Program-made: the position numbers and the translations under genes
Notes under the pieces: generated by a model
The model's database searches: none
What the model was told of the DNA's origin: nothing
What the model saw: the letters and a program-made list of their open reading frames with translations, nothing else
Shown here: positions 9,345-16,490 of the stretch, piece by piece
How the letters are laid out: each line of letters opens with the position of its first letter
How positions within the stretch are numbered: the first letter of the stretch is position 1
Origin: Rhodocyclaceae bacterium
GTDB taxonomy: Bacteria; Pseudomonadota; Gammaproteobacteria; Burkholderiales; Rhodocyclaceae
Reading direction: 5' to 3'
Assembly: GCA_006218025.1 (NCBI GenBank)
Contig: VBWA01000007.1
Coordinates: 91,639 to 155,638, forward strand
DNA: 64,000 nucleotides

Positions 9345-10385
9345 ATGAGCCTTACCCTCACTCACGGCAATTTGTTGAAGCAAGACGATGTCGACGCCAT
9401 CGTCAACACGGTGAATTGCGTCGGCGTCATGGGCAAGGGCATCGCGCTCCAATTCCGCAACAAGTGGCCGGAGAATTTCCGCGCCTACGCGACGGCCTGC
9501 AAGGCGAAGCAGGTACGCCCCGGCCGGATGTTCGTGTTCGATTCGGGTGCGCTGGTAAAGCCCAATTTCATTATCAACTTCCCAACCAAGGATCATTGGC
9601 GCGGCAAGTCGCGCATCGAGTTCATCCACGATGGGCTGGTGGACCTGGTGGCGCAGATTCGTCGGCTGGGCATCCGTTCGATTGCGATTCCACCTTTGGG
9701 ATGTGGCAATGGCGGGCTCGACTGGGCTGAAGTAAGGCCGCTGATCGAGTCCGCATTTGCTGCGCTACCCGAAGTCGAGGTGCGGCTGTTCCCGCCCGAC
9801 GGGGCGCCAGACCCTAAGAGCATGGAAGTGCGAACTGAGCGCCCGCGAATGACTCCCGGCCGCGCTGCCGTGCTCACGGTGCTGGATACCTATCGCGCAC
9901 TCGGCTACGGCTTGTCGAAGATCGAAGTACAGAAGCTCGCCTATTTCCTGCAAGAGGCAGGCGAAGCGCTGAACCTGCCGTTCGAGAAACATGCTTACGG
10001 CCCGTATTCCGACACTTTGCGCCATGTGCTCAACCGGATGGAAGGACATTTCATTCGCGGTCTCGGCGATGGCGTTTCTGAAGCCGAGATCGAACCTGTG
10101 CCCGAAGCCATGGCTGAAGCCGAGGCGTTTGTCGATGCACACGAGCACGAAGCACTGGCAGAACGTGTACGGCATGTGGGCGATCTCATTGAGGGTTTTC
10201 AGTCGCCCTATGGCATGGAGTTGCTGGCCACCGTGCATTGGGTAGCCAAGTACGAAGGGGCGGCCACTCAAGAGCAGGCTCTTGCCGCAGTGCGTGGCTG
10301 GAATGCGCGCAAGAAGGCACTGATGGCACCGGAGCATGTCGCCGCGGCATGGAATCGGCTGGAACAGTCCGGCTGGCTGAACTGA
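9345..10385 (+). CDS. darG: DarG macrodomain antitoxin
   Basis: This 346-residue antitoxin of DarT has an N-terminal macrodomain (about 1-155) with the ADP-ribose site motifs NTVNCVGVMGKGIALQF (residues 21-37) and PPLGCGNGGLDW. DarG macrodomains remove ADP-ribose from DNA. The C-terminal part (about 165-346), beginning near LSKIEVQKLAYFLQ, resembles the Panacea/DUF4065 fold that binds and neutralises toxins. Length is normal. It follows darT directly and precedes the DUF488 gene by 8 bases, so the three probably form one operon. Confidence 0.92.
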   Translation: MSLTLTHGNLLKQDDVDAIVNTVNCVGVMGKGIALQFRNKWPENFRAYATACKAKQVRPGRMFVFDSGALVKPNFIINFPTKDHWRGKSRIEFIHDGLVDLVAQIRRLGIRSIAIPPLGCGNGGLDWAEVRPLIESAFAALPEVEVRLFPPDGAPDPKSMEVRTERPRMTPGRAAVLTVLDTYRALGYGLSKIEVQKLAYFLQEAGEALNLPFEKHAYGPYSDTLRHVLNRMEGHFIRGLGDGVSEAEIEPVPEAMAEAEAFVDAHEHEALAERVRHVGDLIEGFQSPYGMELLATVHWVAKYEGAATQEQALAAVRGWNARKKALMAPEHVAAAWNRLEQSGWLN

Positions 10386-10393
10386 ATTGGATC

Positions 10394-10879
10394 ATGGCTA
10401 AAACAACATCGCTCTACACCTTCGGCTACGAGGGCCTGACCCTTGAAGCCTTCATCGCCCGTCTGAAAGAAACCGGCATTCGCACGATCATCGACGTGCG
10501 CGAACTGCCTTTGTCGCGGAAAAAGGGCTTTTCGAAGCGGGCATTCGCCGAGGCCCTTCACGGCAATGGCATCGCCTACGCACACATGCCGGCCCTGGGT
10601 TGCCCGAAGACCATACGTGACGCCTACCGCGAGGACGGCAATTGGTCGGCCTATACCCGCAAGTTCATGGCCTATCTGGGTCAGCAAAGCGGCGCCATTG
10701 CGGAGGTGGCAAAGTTGGCCCGCGCCACCTCGGCCTGTCTGGTGTGCTTCGAGGCCGACTTCAACTATTGCCACCGCAGCATGGTGGCTCGGGCCGCCGC
10801 CTATGCCGGCGGGCCGGCTGTGGTGCATCTGACGGCTAGAACAGCGATACCTGAAGTTCCTGCCAAGGCCGCTGCTTAG
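10394..10879 (+). CDS. DUF488 family protein
   Basis: This 161-residue protein has the DUF488 signature: YTFGYEGLT at the N-terminus, TIIDVRELPLSRKKGFSK, a GYPK-like LGCPK, and a C-terminal cysteine motif CLVCFEAD-x5-CHR. The function of DUF488 is not established; the cysteines and the HR pair suggest a metal- or nucleotide-related activity. ATG 10394 is preferred over upstream in-frame codons because those would run through the darG coding sequence. It is the third gene of the darTG operon, and its last 44 bases overlap the 3' end of the convergent gene 10836-11663. DUF488 genes often travel with defence loci, so a role in this island is likely but unproven. Confidence 0.75.
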   Translation: MAKTTSLYTFGYEGLTLEAFIARLKETGIRTIIDVRELPLSRKKGFSKRAFAEALHGNGIAYAHMPALGCPKTIRDAYREDGNWSAYTRKFMAYLGQQSGAIAEVAKLARATSACLVCFEADFNYCHRSMVARAAAYAGGPAVVHLTARTAIPEVPAKAAA

Positions 10880-11663
10880 GCGGGTAGATCAGGCTGACGA
10901 TCAGCCACTTGTCGGGAAAGCGATGGATGGTGCCCATCAGGAAAATCAAGTCCTGGGCCGGTAGATAGCTTTCGAGCTTTTCGCGGAAAGGCTTTTCCCA
11001 GCCCGCACCATGTCGCCGATGCACATTCCAATACAGGGCTCCGATTTCCCAATCCACGATCTTGTGTCGGCGCTCGACCGGGCCTTCGGGAGTCTCGCAT
11101 TCGTAGCAATAGTGGAAGTCGTCGGGCAATTTTCGTAGCTGGGCAACGCTACCCTTGTCGGTGTCGTCGAAAAGGTCCTCCTGCTGTTGCAGGCGTATGA
11201 GCTTGGCTTTTTCCTCGTCGGTCCAAGTGGGGCTGGCAACGGGAGTTATGTCCAGCCGAACGATGCGGCTCGGGCGCAGCAGGGCCAACGTTGTTCCTTC
11301 CGCTTGCCTGGCGCTTTCGACATCGGCAAAGCTCGGAAAAACGGGCAACTTGTCCAGCCACGGCCTGCGGGCGAGCCACTTATTGTCGGGCGGTAGCTCG
11401 CGGTCATCGCAACCGATGGTGTCCACGTAAAGCTTGTGGCTTTCGGGGCGGTGATCGTTACGGGATTTTTCAAGACGGGCCGTGATCCATTGCCATTTCT
11501 TGAACTGCTGCTCGTCCCCGATCAGGCGGAAGGGCACCGGGTAGAGTCTGATCAGTTTGCCGTCTTCGTCCATTCCCGCGACACATGATGTTTCGGCGTA
11601 CTTTGCGCTTGGCGAAGGGTAAGTCTTGCAGAGAATCAAGATGCGGCGCTCACTTGAAGTCAT
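10836..11663 (-). CDS. Conserved protein of unknown function beside DUF488
   Basis: This 275-residue soluble protein is one I cannot assign to a known activity. It begins RRILILCKTYPSPSAKYAET and continues VAGMDEDGKLIRLYPVPFRLI. It has an acidic central region (QQEDLFDDTDKG), a possible metal-binding CYECETPEGPVERRH, and ends in a beta-rich LIFLMGTIHRFPDKWLIVSL. The ATG follows AAAGGG-type ribosome sequence. It converges with and overlaps the DUF488 gene by 44 bases, as partner genes sometimes do. I recall proteins of this type next to DUF488, which hints at a shared role. That is recollection, not something shown here. Confidence 0.6.
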   Translation of the reverse strand: MTSSERRILILCKTYPSPSAKYAETSCVAGMDEDGKLIRLYPVPFRLIGDEQQFKKWQWITARLEKSRNDHRPESHKLYVDTIGCDDRELPPDNKWLARRPWLDKLPVFPSFADVESARQAEGTTLALLRPSRIVRLDITPVASPTWTDEEKAKLIRLQQQEDLFDDTDKGSVAQLRKLPDDFHYCYECETPEGPVERRHKIVDWEIGALYWNVHRRHGAGWEKPFREKLESYLPAQDLIFLMGTIHRFPDKWLIVSLIYPPKQRPWQELQVSLF

Positions 11664-11819
11664 GGCTATCCCTTTACACTAGAATGCTTCTGGAATTATG
11701 TCATTTAAGAGCGGCGATAAGGGCGAGTTTCTTAAGTTAGCAATTCCACCAGCGCGGCATCTCGCAGCTTTGACGAGTGTTCGCAATTGAGGCAATCGAA
11801 GGCGTTTCGGACTAAATAT

Positions 11820-12635
11820 ATGGCACGCAAAAAGCAAAGTACCGCAGAAGACCTGTTCGACCTCGTCGCCATGCTGCCCTGGTGGGCGGGAGTGGCTCTT
11901 GCAGTCGTGGCTTACGTCTGGTTGCACCAAATCGCCGTGGCGCCAACGCCGACTCTTGGCACTACGGCGCAGATGGGGTCGTTCGTCGCCGGTCAATTCG
12001 GCAAGACTCTGGCGATGTTCGGCCAGTATCTCTTACCCTTCATCTGTCTTTTCGGCGCCGCTGCCTCGGCATACGGTCGCGCCCGGCGTGGTCGGCTGCT
12101 GGCGGATGTAACGCAGAACCTCGCGGCGGGCGCGCTCGACGGCATGACCTGGAACGAGTTCGAACTGCTGGTGGGCGAGGCTTTCCGCCACCGGGGCTAC
12201 GCGGTGACCGAAACCGGCGGTGGCGGCGCGGATGGCGGTGTCGATCTGGAACTCGGCAAGGGCGGCGAGCGTTTCCTCGTGCAATGCAAGCAATGGAAAG
12301 CCTTCAAGGTCGGTGTGTCCACGGTGCGCGAGTTGTACGGGGTGATGGCGGCGCGCGGCGCGGCGGGTGGCTTTGTCGTGACCTCGGGGCAATTTACGGC
12401 CGATGCGGAGGAGTTTGCGGCAGGACGCAACATTACCCTGATCGACGGCCCGGTATTGCGTACATTGATCGGCGGCGTTCAGTCAATCCCGGCGGCGAAG
12501 CAATCCGGGGGGCCGGCCTGCCCGCAGTGCGGCAGCGGCATGGTGCGCCGTACCGCCAAGCGTGGTACGAACGCAGGCGGGAGCTTCTGGGGTTGCTCGA
12601 AGTATCCGGCATGCAGGGGTGTGCGGGATATTTGA
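11820..12635 (+). CDS. Membrane-anchored Mrr-like restriction endonuclease with zinc ribbon
   Basis: This 271-residue protein has two hydrophobic segments (about 20-36 and 62-83). A restriction endonuclease fold of the Mrr_cat type follows (about 108-225), with the catalytic set D142 in GADGGVDLEL and Q155-C-K157 in FLVQCKQWK. A topoisomerase-type C4 zinc finger closes the protein (CPQCGSG ... FWGCSKYPAC). Such proteins cut modified or foreign DNA. ATG 11820 is chosen over the TTG at 11787 because the latter would add an untypical tail. It stands alone in the defence island and is followed by a dispersed repeat copy. Confidence 0.85.
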   Translation: MARKKQSTAEDLFDLVAMLPWWAGVALAVVAYVWLHQIAVAPTPTLGTTAQMGSFVAGQFGKTLAMFGQYLLPFICLFGAAASAYGRARRGRLLADVTQNLAAGALDGMTWNEFELLVGEAFRHRGYAVTETGGGGADGGVDLELGKGGERFLVQCKQWKAFKVGVSTVRELYGVMAARGAAGGFVVTSGQFTADAEEFAAGRNITLIDGPVLRTLIGGVQSIPAAKQSGGPACPQCGSGMVRRTAKRGTNAGGSFWGCSKYPACRGVRDI

Positions 12636-12656
12636 GGTGGAGGGTGAAGGAGTAAT

Positions 12657-12680
12657 CGCCGTCCCGCCAGCGCCGACTTT
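12657..12680 (-). repeat. Dispersed 24-bp GGCG-rich repeat
   Basis: Minus-strand copy with variable pair GG, 21 bases after the stop of the Mrr-like gene. The family consensus is AAAGTCGGCGCTGGCG, two variable bases, then ACGGCG. Confidence 0.85.
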
Positions 12681-12696
12681 CAGGGCTTGAACCCCC

Positions 12697-12744
12697 TTGC
12701 CATATGTTCTCATTATTGCTACATTTGAAGCAACTTTGAGAACA
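12697..12744 (+). promoter_or_regulatory. Promoter with overlapping dyad before the MNT/HEPN-like pair
   Basis: TTGCCA at 12697-12702, a 17-base spacer and TACATT at 12720-12725 form a plausible sigma-70 promoter. The perfect inverted repeat TGTTCTCA (12705-12712) / TGAGAACA (12737-12744) straddles the -10, as expected for an autorepressor site. The first gene of the pair carries a winged-helix domain that could bind it. Confidence 0.5.
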
Positions 12745-12751
12745 ACCTGAT

Positions 12752-13363
12752 ATGTCATCCCTGTCACTCGCCACTCACTTGCTGGGAGGAACCCGATCCG
12801 CGGTGCTGGCAGCCTTGCTGTTGCACCCCGAGGCCGCACTCCATGTGCGCGAACTGGCGCGCATCACCGGCGCCTCGCCGGGATCGCTGCATCGCGAGCT
12901 GCGGGCGCTGACGGAGATTGGCCTGCTGCTGCGACAGGAGACGGGGCGCCAAGTTCATTACCGGGCGAATACCGCCTGTCCCGTGTTCGAGGAACTGGCC
13001 GGACTTTTGCGCAAGACACTAGGCGTTGCCGATGTGCTGCGCGAGGCGTTGGCGCCGCTCGCCGATCAGATATCCCTGGCCTTCGTTTATGGGTCGGTGG
13101 CGGCAGGGCGCGAGGGGCCGCGCAGCGACGTGGATGTGATGGTCCTGGGCCGCGCCAGTTTCGGCGCCGTGGTGAAGGCGCTGGCGCCGACCCAGGAGAT
13201 TCTGCGGCGCGATGTCAATGCCACCGTGATGAAGCCCGCTGATTTTGCGCGCAAGCGGTCGGCAGGTGACGGCTTCGTGGTCGGCGTACTTCGTGAATCG
13301 AAGATCTGGCTGATGGGTAACGACCATGACCTTGCAGAACCTGCTCAAGATAGGCCGGCTTAA
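12752..13363 (+). CDS. HTH-nucleotidyltransferase protein (MNT type)
   Basis: This 203-residue protein has an N-terminal winged helix (about 15-75: HVRELARITGASPGSLHRELRAL) and a C-terminal minimal nucleotidyltransferase domain. The latter has the signature FVYGSVAAGREGPRSDVDVM, that is GS followed by DxD, so the catalytic residues are present. MNT proteins of toxin-antitoxin pairs AMPylate a HEPN partner. Here the next gene overlaps by 38 bases and looks HEPN-like, which supports a two-gene module. The HTH probably makes the operon self-regulating through the dyad just upstream. The toxin/antitoxin roles are inferred. Confidence 0.75.
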   Translation: MSSLSLATHLLGGTRSAVLAALLLHPEAALHVRELARITGASPGSLHRELRALTEIGLLLRQETGRQVHYRANTACPVFEELAGLLRKTLGVADVLREALAPLADQISLAFVYGSVAAGREGPRSDVDVMVLGRASFGAVVKALAPTQEILRRDVNATVMKPADFARKRSAGDGFVVGVLRESKIWLMGNDHDLAEPAQDRPA

Positions 13364-13766
13364 GCCGCATGCGCCGACGGCGCAGGAAATCCAGCGCCTG
13401 CTGGCGGCAGCGGAGCGCAACCTTGCGGATGCGCGAGCCGAAATCATCAGCGACGAAACACGCTTCGATGCCGCCTACAAGGCCATCATGCAACTGGCAC
13501 TAATCGCGATGATGGCGAGCGGCTATCGGCCATCGACCAATGAACCCGGACATCACCAGACAATGATCCAGTCCTTGCGGTTGACACTGGGTTTGCCCAA
13601 CACGACATGGGTGGTGCTGGATGCCTTGCGCCGCAAACGCAACGTCAACGATTACCAGGGTGACCCGATCGAGTCCGAAGCCGTGAGCGAGTGCATTGCG
13701 CAGGCGACTGCCTTGCTGGTGACGACGCGCCGCTGGCTTGCGGAACACCATCCGGAATATCTGTAG
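13326..13766 (+). CDS. HEPN-like partner protein
   Basis: This 146-residue all-helical protein overlaps the nucleotidyltransferase gene by 38 bases. Its helices, the segment FDAAYKAIMQLALIAMMASG, and the arginine-rich ALRRKRNVNDYQGDPIE fit HEPN-like proteins that pair with minimal nucleotidyltransferases. The canonical RNase motif RX4-6H is not evident: the equivalent region reads RRKRNVNDY. It may therefore be a non-nucleolytic HEPN relative or an adaptor. The stop at 13764-13766 is followed after 8 bases by a decayed hsdM start region. Function as toxin or target is an inference from gene pairing. Confidence 0.65.
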   Translation: MTLQNLLKIGRLKPHAPTAQEIQRLLAAAERNLADARAEIISDETRFDAAYKAIMQLALIAMMASGYRPSTNEPGHHQTMIQSLRLTLGLPNTTWVVLDALRRKRNVNDYQGDPIESEAVSECIAQATALLVTTRRWLAEHHPEYL

Positions 13767-13774
13767 CGCTATCC

Positions 13775-13830
13775 ATTAACGCTTCCACCCTGGTCCAGAA
13801 ACTCTGGAACTGCTGCACTATGCTGCCAGG
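13775..13830 (+). pseudogene. hsdM: Type I methyltransferase HsdM, 5' remnant (copy 1)
   Basis: Reads (I)NASTLVQKLWNCC-T-M-L, which corresponds to the usual HsdM N-terminus MNASTLVQKLWNYCNVLRD. The start codon has decayed to ATT and the reading stops resembling HsdM after about 17 codons, close to a dispersed repeat. A second, better preserved stub lies at 15201. The two stubs agree at roughly 40 of 48 bases by eye, so they are related or duplicated. Confidence 0.7.
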
Positions 13831-13839
13831 GCCTCATGC

Positions 13840-13863
13840 CGCCGTACCGCCAGCGCCGACTTT
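13840..13863 (-). repeat. Dispersed 24-bp GGCG-rich repeat
   Basis: Minus-strand copy, variable pair GT, about ten bases after the first hsdM stub. It touches the operator palindrome at 13862-13883. Confidence 0.9.
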
Positions 13864-13941
13864 CGCTATTCGCGAATAGCGAATGGCAGCAGAAAAACAT
13901 TGACAATACACTGTTTATAAATTACTTTCGCTTTTCGCGAA
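13862..13941 (+). promoter_or_regulatory. Twin operators flanking a TTGACA promoter
   Basis: A perfect 22-bp palindrome at 13862-13883 contains TTCGCTATTCGCGAA. A second site, TTCGCTTTTCGCGAA at 13927-13941, matches it at 14 of 15 bases, 65 bases away. Between them lies TTGACA (13900-13905) with a weak -10 such as TTACTT (13922-13927). The first gene downstream encodes a winged-helix protein, so these are probable autorepression sites. Transcription would begin only a few tens of bases before the ATG at 13967, which lacks a clear ribosome site. Confidence 0.6.
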
Positions 13942-13966
13942 ACAAGAATACAAGCTGCAATCCACT

Positions 13967-14500
13967 ATGCGTCGCCCCGTCAATCGCCAGGTTGTGCTCA
14001 AGCCGCAGGATTTCTATCTGCTGCTGGCGCTGGTCACCGTAAAGGGTGAAAACCAGACCTACCCCGATCTTGCGGCTCTTACGGGTCTTTCGATGTCGGA
14101 GGTGCATGGCGCACTGAAGCGGGCCGAACAGGCGCGCTTGCTGGCTTTCCTTGATCGCCAGCCGCGCGTTCTTACGCCGGCATTCAAGGAGTTCCTGCTG
14201 CATGGAGCACGCTACGCATTTCCGGCAGTACGGGGAGGAATGGTCGGGGGCGTTCCCACCGCCTATGCCGCCGCGCCTCTCGACAAAAAGATCGCCCCTT
14301 CCGGTGACCCTCCGCCGGTATGGCCCCATGCGGAAGGCAGCGCACGCGGTATCGCCCTGATGCCGCTCTACCCGAGCGTGCCTGCTGCCGCTTTGCGGAA
14401 TCCGGTTCTCTACGAAAACCTGGCGCTGTTCGACGCGCTGCGTATGGGTAATGCGCGCGAGCGCAATCTGGCGACGGAAATCTTCGAGGCGCGGCTGTGA
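13967..14500 (+). CDS. Winged-helix regulator of a nucleotidyltransferase module
   Basis: This 177-residue protein has an N-terminal MarR-like winged helix (about 10-70: FYLLLALVTVKGENQTYPDL, then LTGLSMSEVHGALKRAEQARLL). A C-terminal half rich in proline and alanine ends in NPVLYENLALFDALRMGNARER. The second half resembles antitoxin-type regulators in which a helical tail contacts the partner. Its stop overlaps the GTG of the nucleotidyltransferase gene (GTGA), so the two are translationally coupled. Two matching palindromes upstream are the obvious candidate binding sites. It resembles an AbiEi-like antitoxin in context, but I cannot assign it to that family from sequence alone. Confidence 0.65.
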   Translation: MRRPVNRQVVLKPQDFYLLLALVTVKGENQTYPDLAALTGLSMSEVHGALKRAEQARLLAFLDRQPRVLTPAFKEFLLHGARYAFPAVRGGMVGGVPTAYAAAPLDKKIAPSGDPPPVWPHAEGSARGIALMPLYPSVPAAALRNPVLYENLALFDALRMGNARERNLATEIFEARL

Positions 14501-15204
14501 ATCCCGCCGACCCCAACCTGCACCGGGTGGAGCTTGTCGCCCGCGCCCTGGGCGACTTATGCGATGAACTGATTTTTGTCGGCGGGTGTGCCGCCGGGAT
14601 GCTGTGCACATCGATACAGGCGCCGCCGCCACGCGCAACCTTCGATGTGGACCTCGTCGCGGAAGTCACGGCCCTTGCCGGTTATCACGCACTGGAGGCA
14701 CGCTTTGCCGCACGTGGTTTCACCCGCGACATGTCGCCGGATGCACCGATCTGTCGCTGGCGAGTTGGCAACGTGGAAGTGGACCTGATGCCGACGGATG
14801 AGCGCGTTCTCGGCTTTTCGAATCGCTGGTATCCCATTGCCACGGCAACCGCAACGCCGATGATCCTGCCAAGCGGCGTGTCGATACGACTGATTTCGGC
14901 CCCGGCCTTCCTGGCCACGAAGTTCGAAGCCTTCGCCACGCGCGGTGGCAACGACTTGATGGTCAGCCACGATTTCGAGGACATCATCAATGTGCTCGAC
15001 GGTCGTCCCGGTGTCGAGAGCGAGATCGCCGCAGCGGGTGGCGAACTTGCCGCCTACCTCGCGGCGCGTTTCGGCGCGGTGTTGCTTCATCCGGATTTCG
15101 AAAACACCTTGCCCGGCCTCGTGGTTTACGACGAGCTTTACGACAGCCGGATCGAGACCGTTCGTCGCCGCGTGACCGCCATTGCCAGCCTGAACCCGAC
15201 ATGA
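14497..15204 (+). CDS. AbiEii-like nucleotidyltransferase
   Basis: This 235-residue protein of the nucleotidyltransferase superfamily has the signature FVGGCAAGML followed by ATFDVDLV (GG then DxD). A later VEVDLMP supplies the third acidic residue, and the lysine motif LATKFEAFATRGG is typical of AbiEii/COG-type enzymes. Related proteins are the toxins of type IV toxin-antitoxin pairs. The start is GTG, coupled to the regulator gene. The stop TGA (15202-15204) overlaps the ATG of the second hsdM stub (ATGA). This implies that the pair was once translated together with hsdM. Confidence 0.7.
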   Translation: MNPADPNLHRVELVARALGDLCDELIFVGGCAAGMLCTSIQAPPPRATFDVDLVAEVTALAGYHALEARFAARGFTRDMSPDAPICRWRVGNVEVDLMPTDERVLGFSNRWYPIATATATPMILPSGVSIRLISAPAFLATKFEAFATRGGNDLMVSHDFEDIINVLDGRPGVESEIAAAGGELAAYLAARFGAVLLHPDFENTLPGLVVYDELYDSRIETVRRRVTAIASLNPT

Positions 15205-15262
15205 ACGCTTCCACACTCGTCCAGAATCACTGGAACTGCTGCAACGTGCTACGCGACAACGG
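15201..15262 (+). pseudogene. hsdM: Type I methyltransferase HsdM, 5' remnant (copy 2)
   Basis: Opens with ATG and reads MNASTLVQNHWNCCNVLRDNG, matching the usual HsdM N-terminus over about 20 residues, then ends at a dispersed repeat at 15270. No further hsdM sequence is present. The ATG overlaps the stop of the nucleotidyltransferase gene, so the original operon order was nucleotidyltransferase then hsdM. Confidence 0.8.
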
Positions 15263-15269
15263 GACGTCG

Positions 15270-15293
15270 AAAGTCGGCGCTGGCGCTACGGCG
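15270..15293 (+). repeat. Dispersed 24-bp GGCG-rich repeat
   Basis: Plus-strand copy, variable pair CT, directly after the second hsdM stub and two bases before the stop codon of the convergent flavin reductase gene. Confidence 0.9.
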
Positions 15294-15294
15294 G

Positions 15295-15831
15295 CTACTT
15301 GGCTTTCGATGCCAGCTTGACGGTTTCGCCGGCGATCATGAAGCGGCCCCCACCGCGGTGGTGCAGCGTGCGCGGGTCCTTGCAGGCCGGGTCGATCCAG
15401 GCCTTCTGCACTTCGAGCACGAAGAAGTTGTAGCGGTTCACCAGCCGCGTATCGGCCACGCGGCATTCGAGGTTGGCGTAGCACTCGGCGATCAGCGGCG
15501 CGTCGACGGTCTTGGCCGGCAGTGGCGTCAGGCCGAAGGCCTTGAACTTGTCCACGCGGCGGCCTGAGGTGTTGCCGCAGCCGATCACCTTGTCGGCGAT
15601 GTCCGCGGTCGGGATGTTGATCACGCATTGCCGCGTCGCCATGAGCGCTTCGAAGATGAAGTGGCTGCCGCCGACGAGGCAGCCGACGAGCGGCGGCTCG
15701 AACTCCATCATCATGTGCCAGGACATCGCCATGACGTTGAACTTGCCTTTGTGCGCCGTGCTGAGCAGCACCACCGGGCCCGGTTCGAGCAGGCCGTAGA
15801 CTTTGGACAGGGGGTAAGAGCGCTTGGCCAT
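15295..15831 (-). CDS. Flavin reductase family protein
   Basis: This 178-residue FMN-binding split-barrel protein has the family segments GPVVLLSTAHKGKFNVMAMSW, PPLVGCLVGGSHFIFEALMA and CVINIPTADIADKVIGCGN. Members reduce flavins for monooxygenases or act as flavoprotein oxidoreductases in the cytosol. ATG 15831 is preferred over the in-frame start at 15993: the protein then begins MAKRSYPLSKVYGLLEPGP, and the upstream extension would overlap the divergent tlpA-like gene. The partner enzyme is not indicated by the neighbours. Confidence 0.8.
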   Translation of the reverse strand: MAKRSYPLSKVYGLLEPGPVVLLSTAHKGKFNVMAMSWHMMMEFEPPLVGCLVGGSHFIFEALMATRQCVINIPTADIADKVIGCGNTSGRRVDKFKAFGLTPLPAKTVDAPLIAECYANLECRVADTRLVNRYNFFVLEVQKAWIDPACKDPRTLHHRGGGRFMIAGETVKLASKAK

Positions 15832-15926
15832 TCCGTCATCTCCGTTCGACGCGTTGCAGCGGCATTCCCGCACACCTTCAAAGTCTACGCCACTGCCGGC
15901 GCGGCGGCGGCTGGTAGACTTGAAGC

Positions 15927-16436
15927 ATGAAACTATTGTTCTCCTGTCTCCTGATCTGCCTGCTCGGCACGACCACCGTCGCCTCGGCGACAACCCCCGG
16001 CGAAGTGCCGATCGGCGGCACGCTGCGCCCGGCGCCGATGCAGGGGCTGTCCGGACCGTCGCGGGAATTGTCGGAATTCCGCGGCAAGCCGCTGATCATC
16101 AATGTCTGGGCCAGCTGGTGCGGCCCCTGCCGGGCGGAAATGGGCTCGCTGGAAAGGCTGGCGCGCCGCGGCGGAAACAAGTTCACGGTGATCGGCATTT
16201 CCACCGATGACTACCGCGACAAGGCGATGGCCTTCCTGCAGCAATACAAGACCAGCTTCAGCCATTTCATCGACACCCGGCTGTTCCTCGAGAACATGCT
16301 CGGCGCCGACCGCCTGCCTCTGACGCTGCTGGTCGATGCGCAGGGCCGCGTCCTCGCCAGGCACTATGGCGGCAAGGAATGGGACAGCCCCGAGGCCCTG
16401 CAAGTGATAGCAAAGACCTTCCGCATCAAGCTGTAA
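15927..16436 (+). CDS. TlpA-like exported thioredoxin
   Basis: This 169-residue periplasmic thiol-disulfide protein has a cleavable signal peptide (about residues 1-22, ending VASA) and a thioredoxin fold with the active site WCGPC (C65, C68). A TlpA/ResA-type insertion GISTDDYRDKAMAF follows, and the cis-proline lies in RLPLTLLV. Such proteins reduce apocytochrome or metallochaperone disulfides. It is the first of three same-strand genes that also include a cytosolic thioredoxin-like protein and an Fe-S protein. Confidence 0.85.
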   Translation: MKLLFSCLLICLLGTTTVASATTPGEVPIGGTLRPAPMQGLSGPSRELSEFRGKPLIINVWASWCGPCRAEMGSLERLARRGGNKFTVIGISTDDYRDKAMAFLQQYKTSFSHFIDTRLFLENMLGADRLPLTLLVDAQGRVLARHYGGKEWDSPEALQVIAKTFRIKL

Positions 16437-16490
16437 ATGCTGCGGCCGAGTGACGCCAAATCACGCCGAAGAAACCACGAGAAGCCCGCC

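Noticed and set aside
12657..12680. Repeat copies as ordinary rho-independent terminators
   Set aside because: Most copies do not form a stem, both orientations follow stop codons, and there is no U-tract longer than three.
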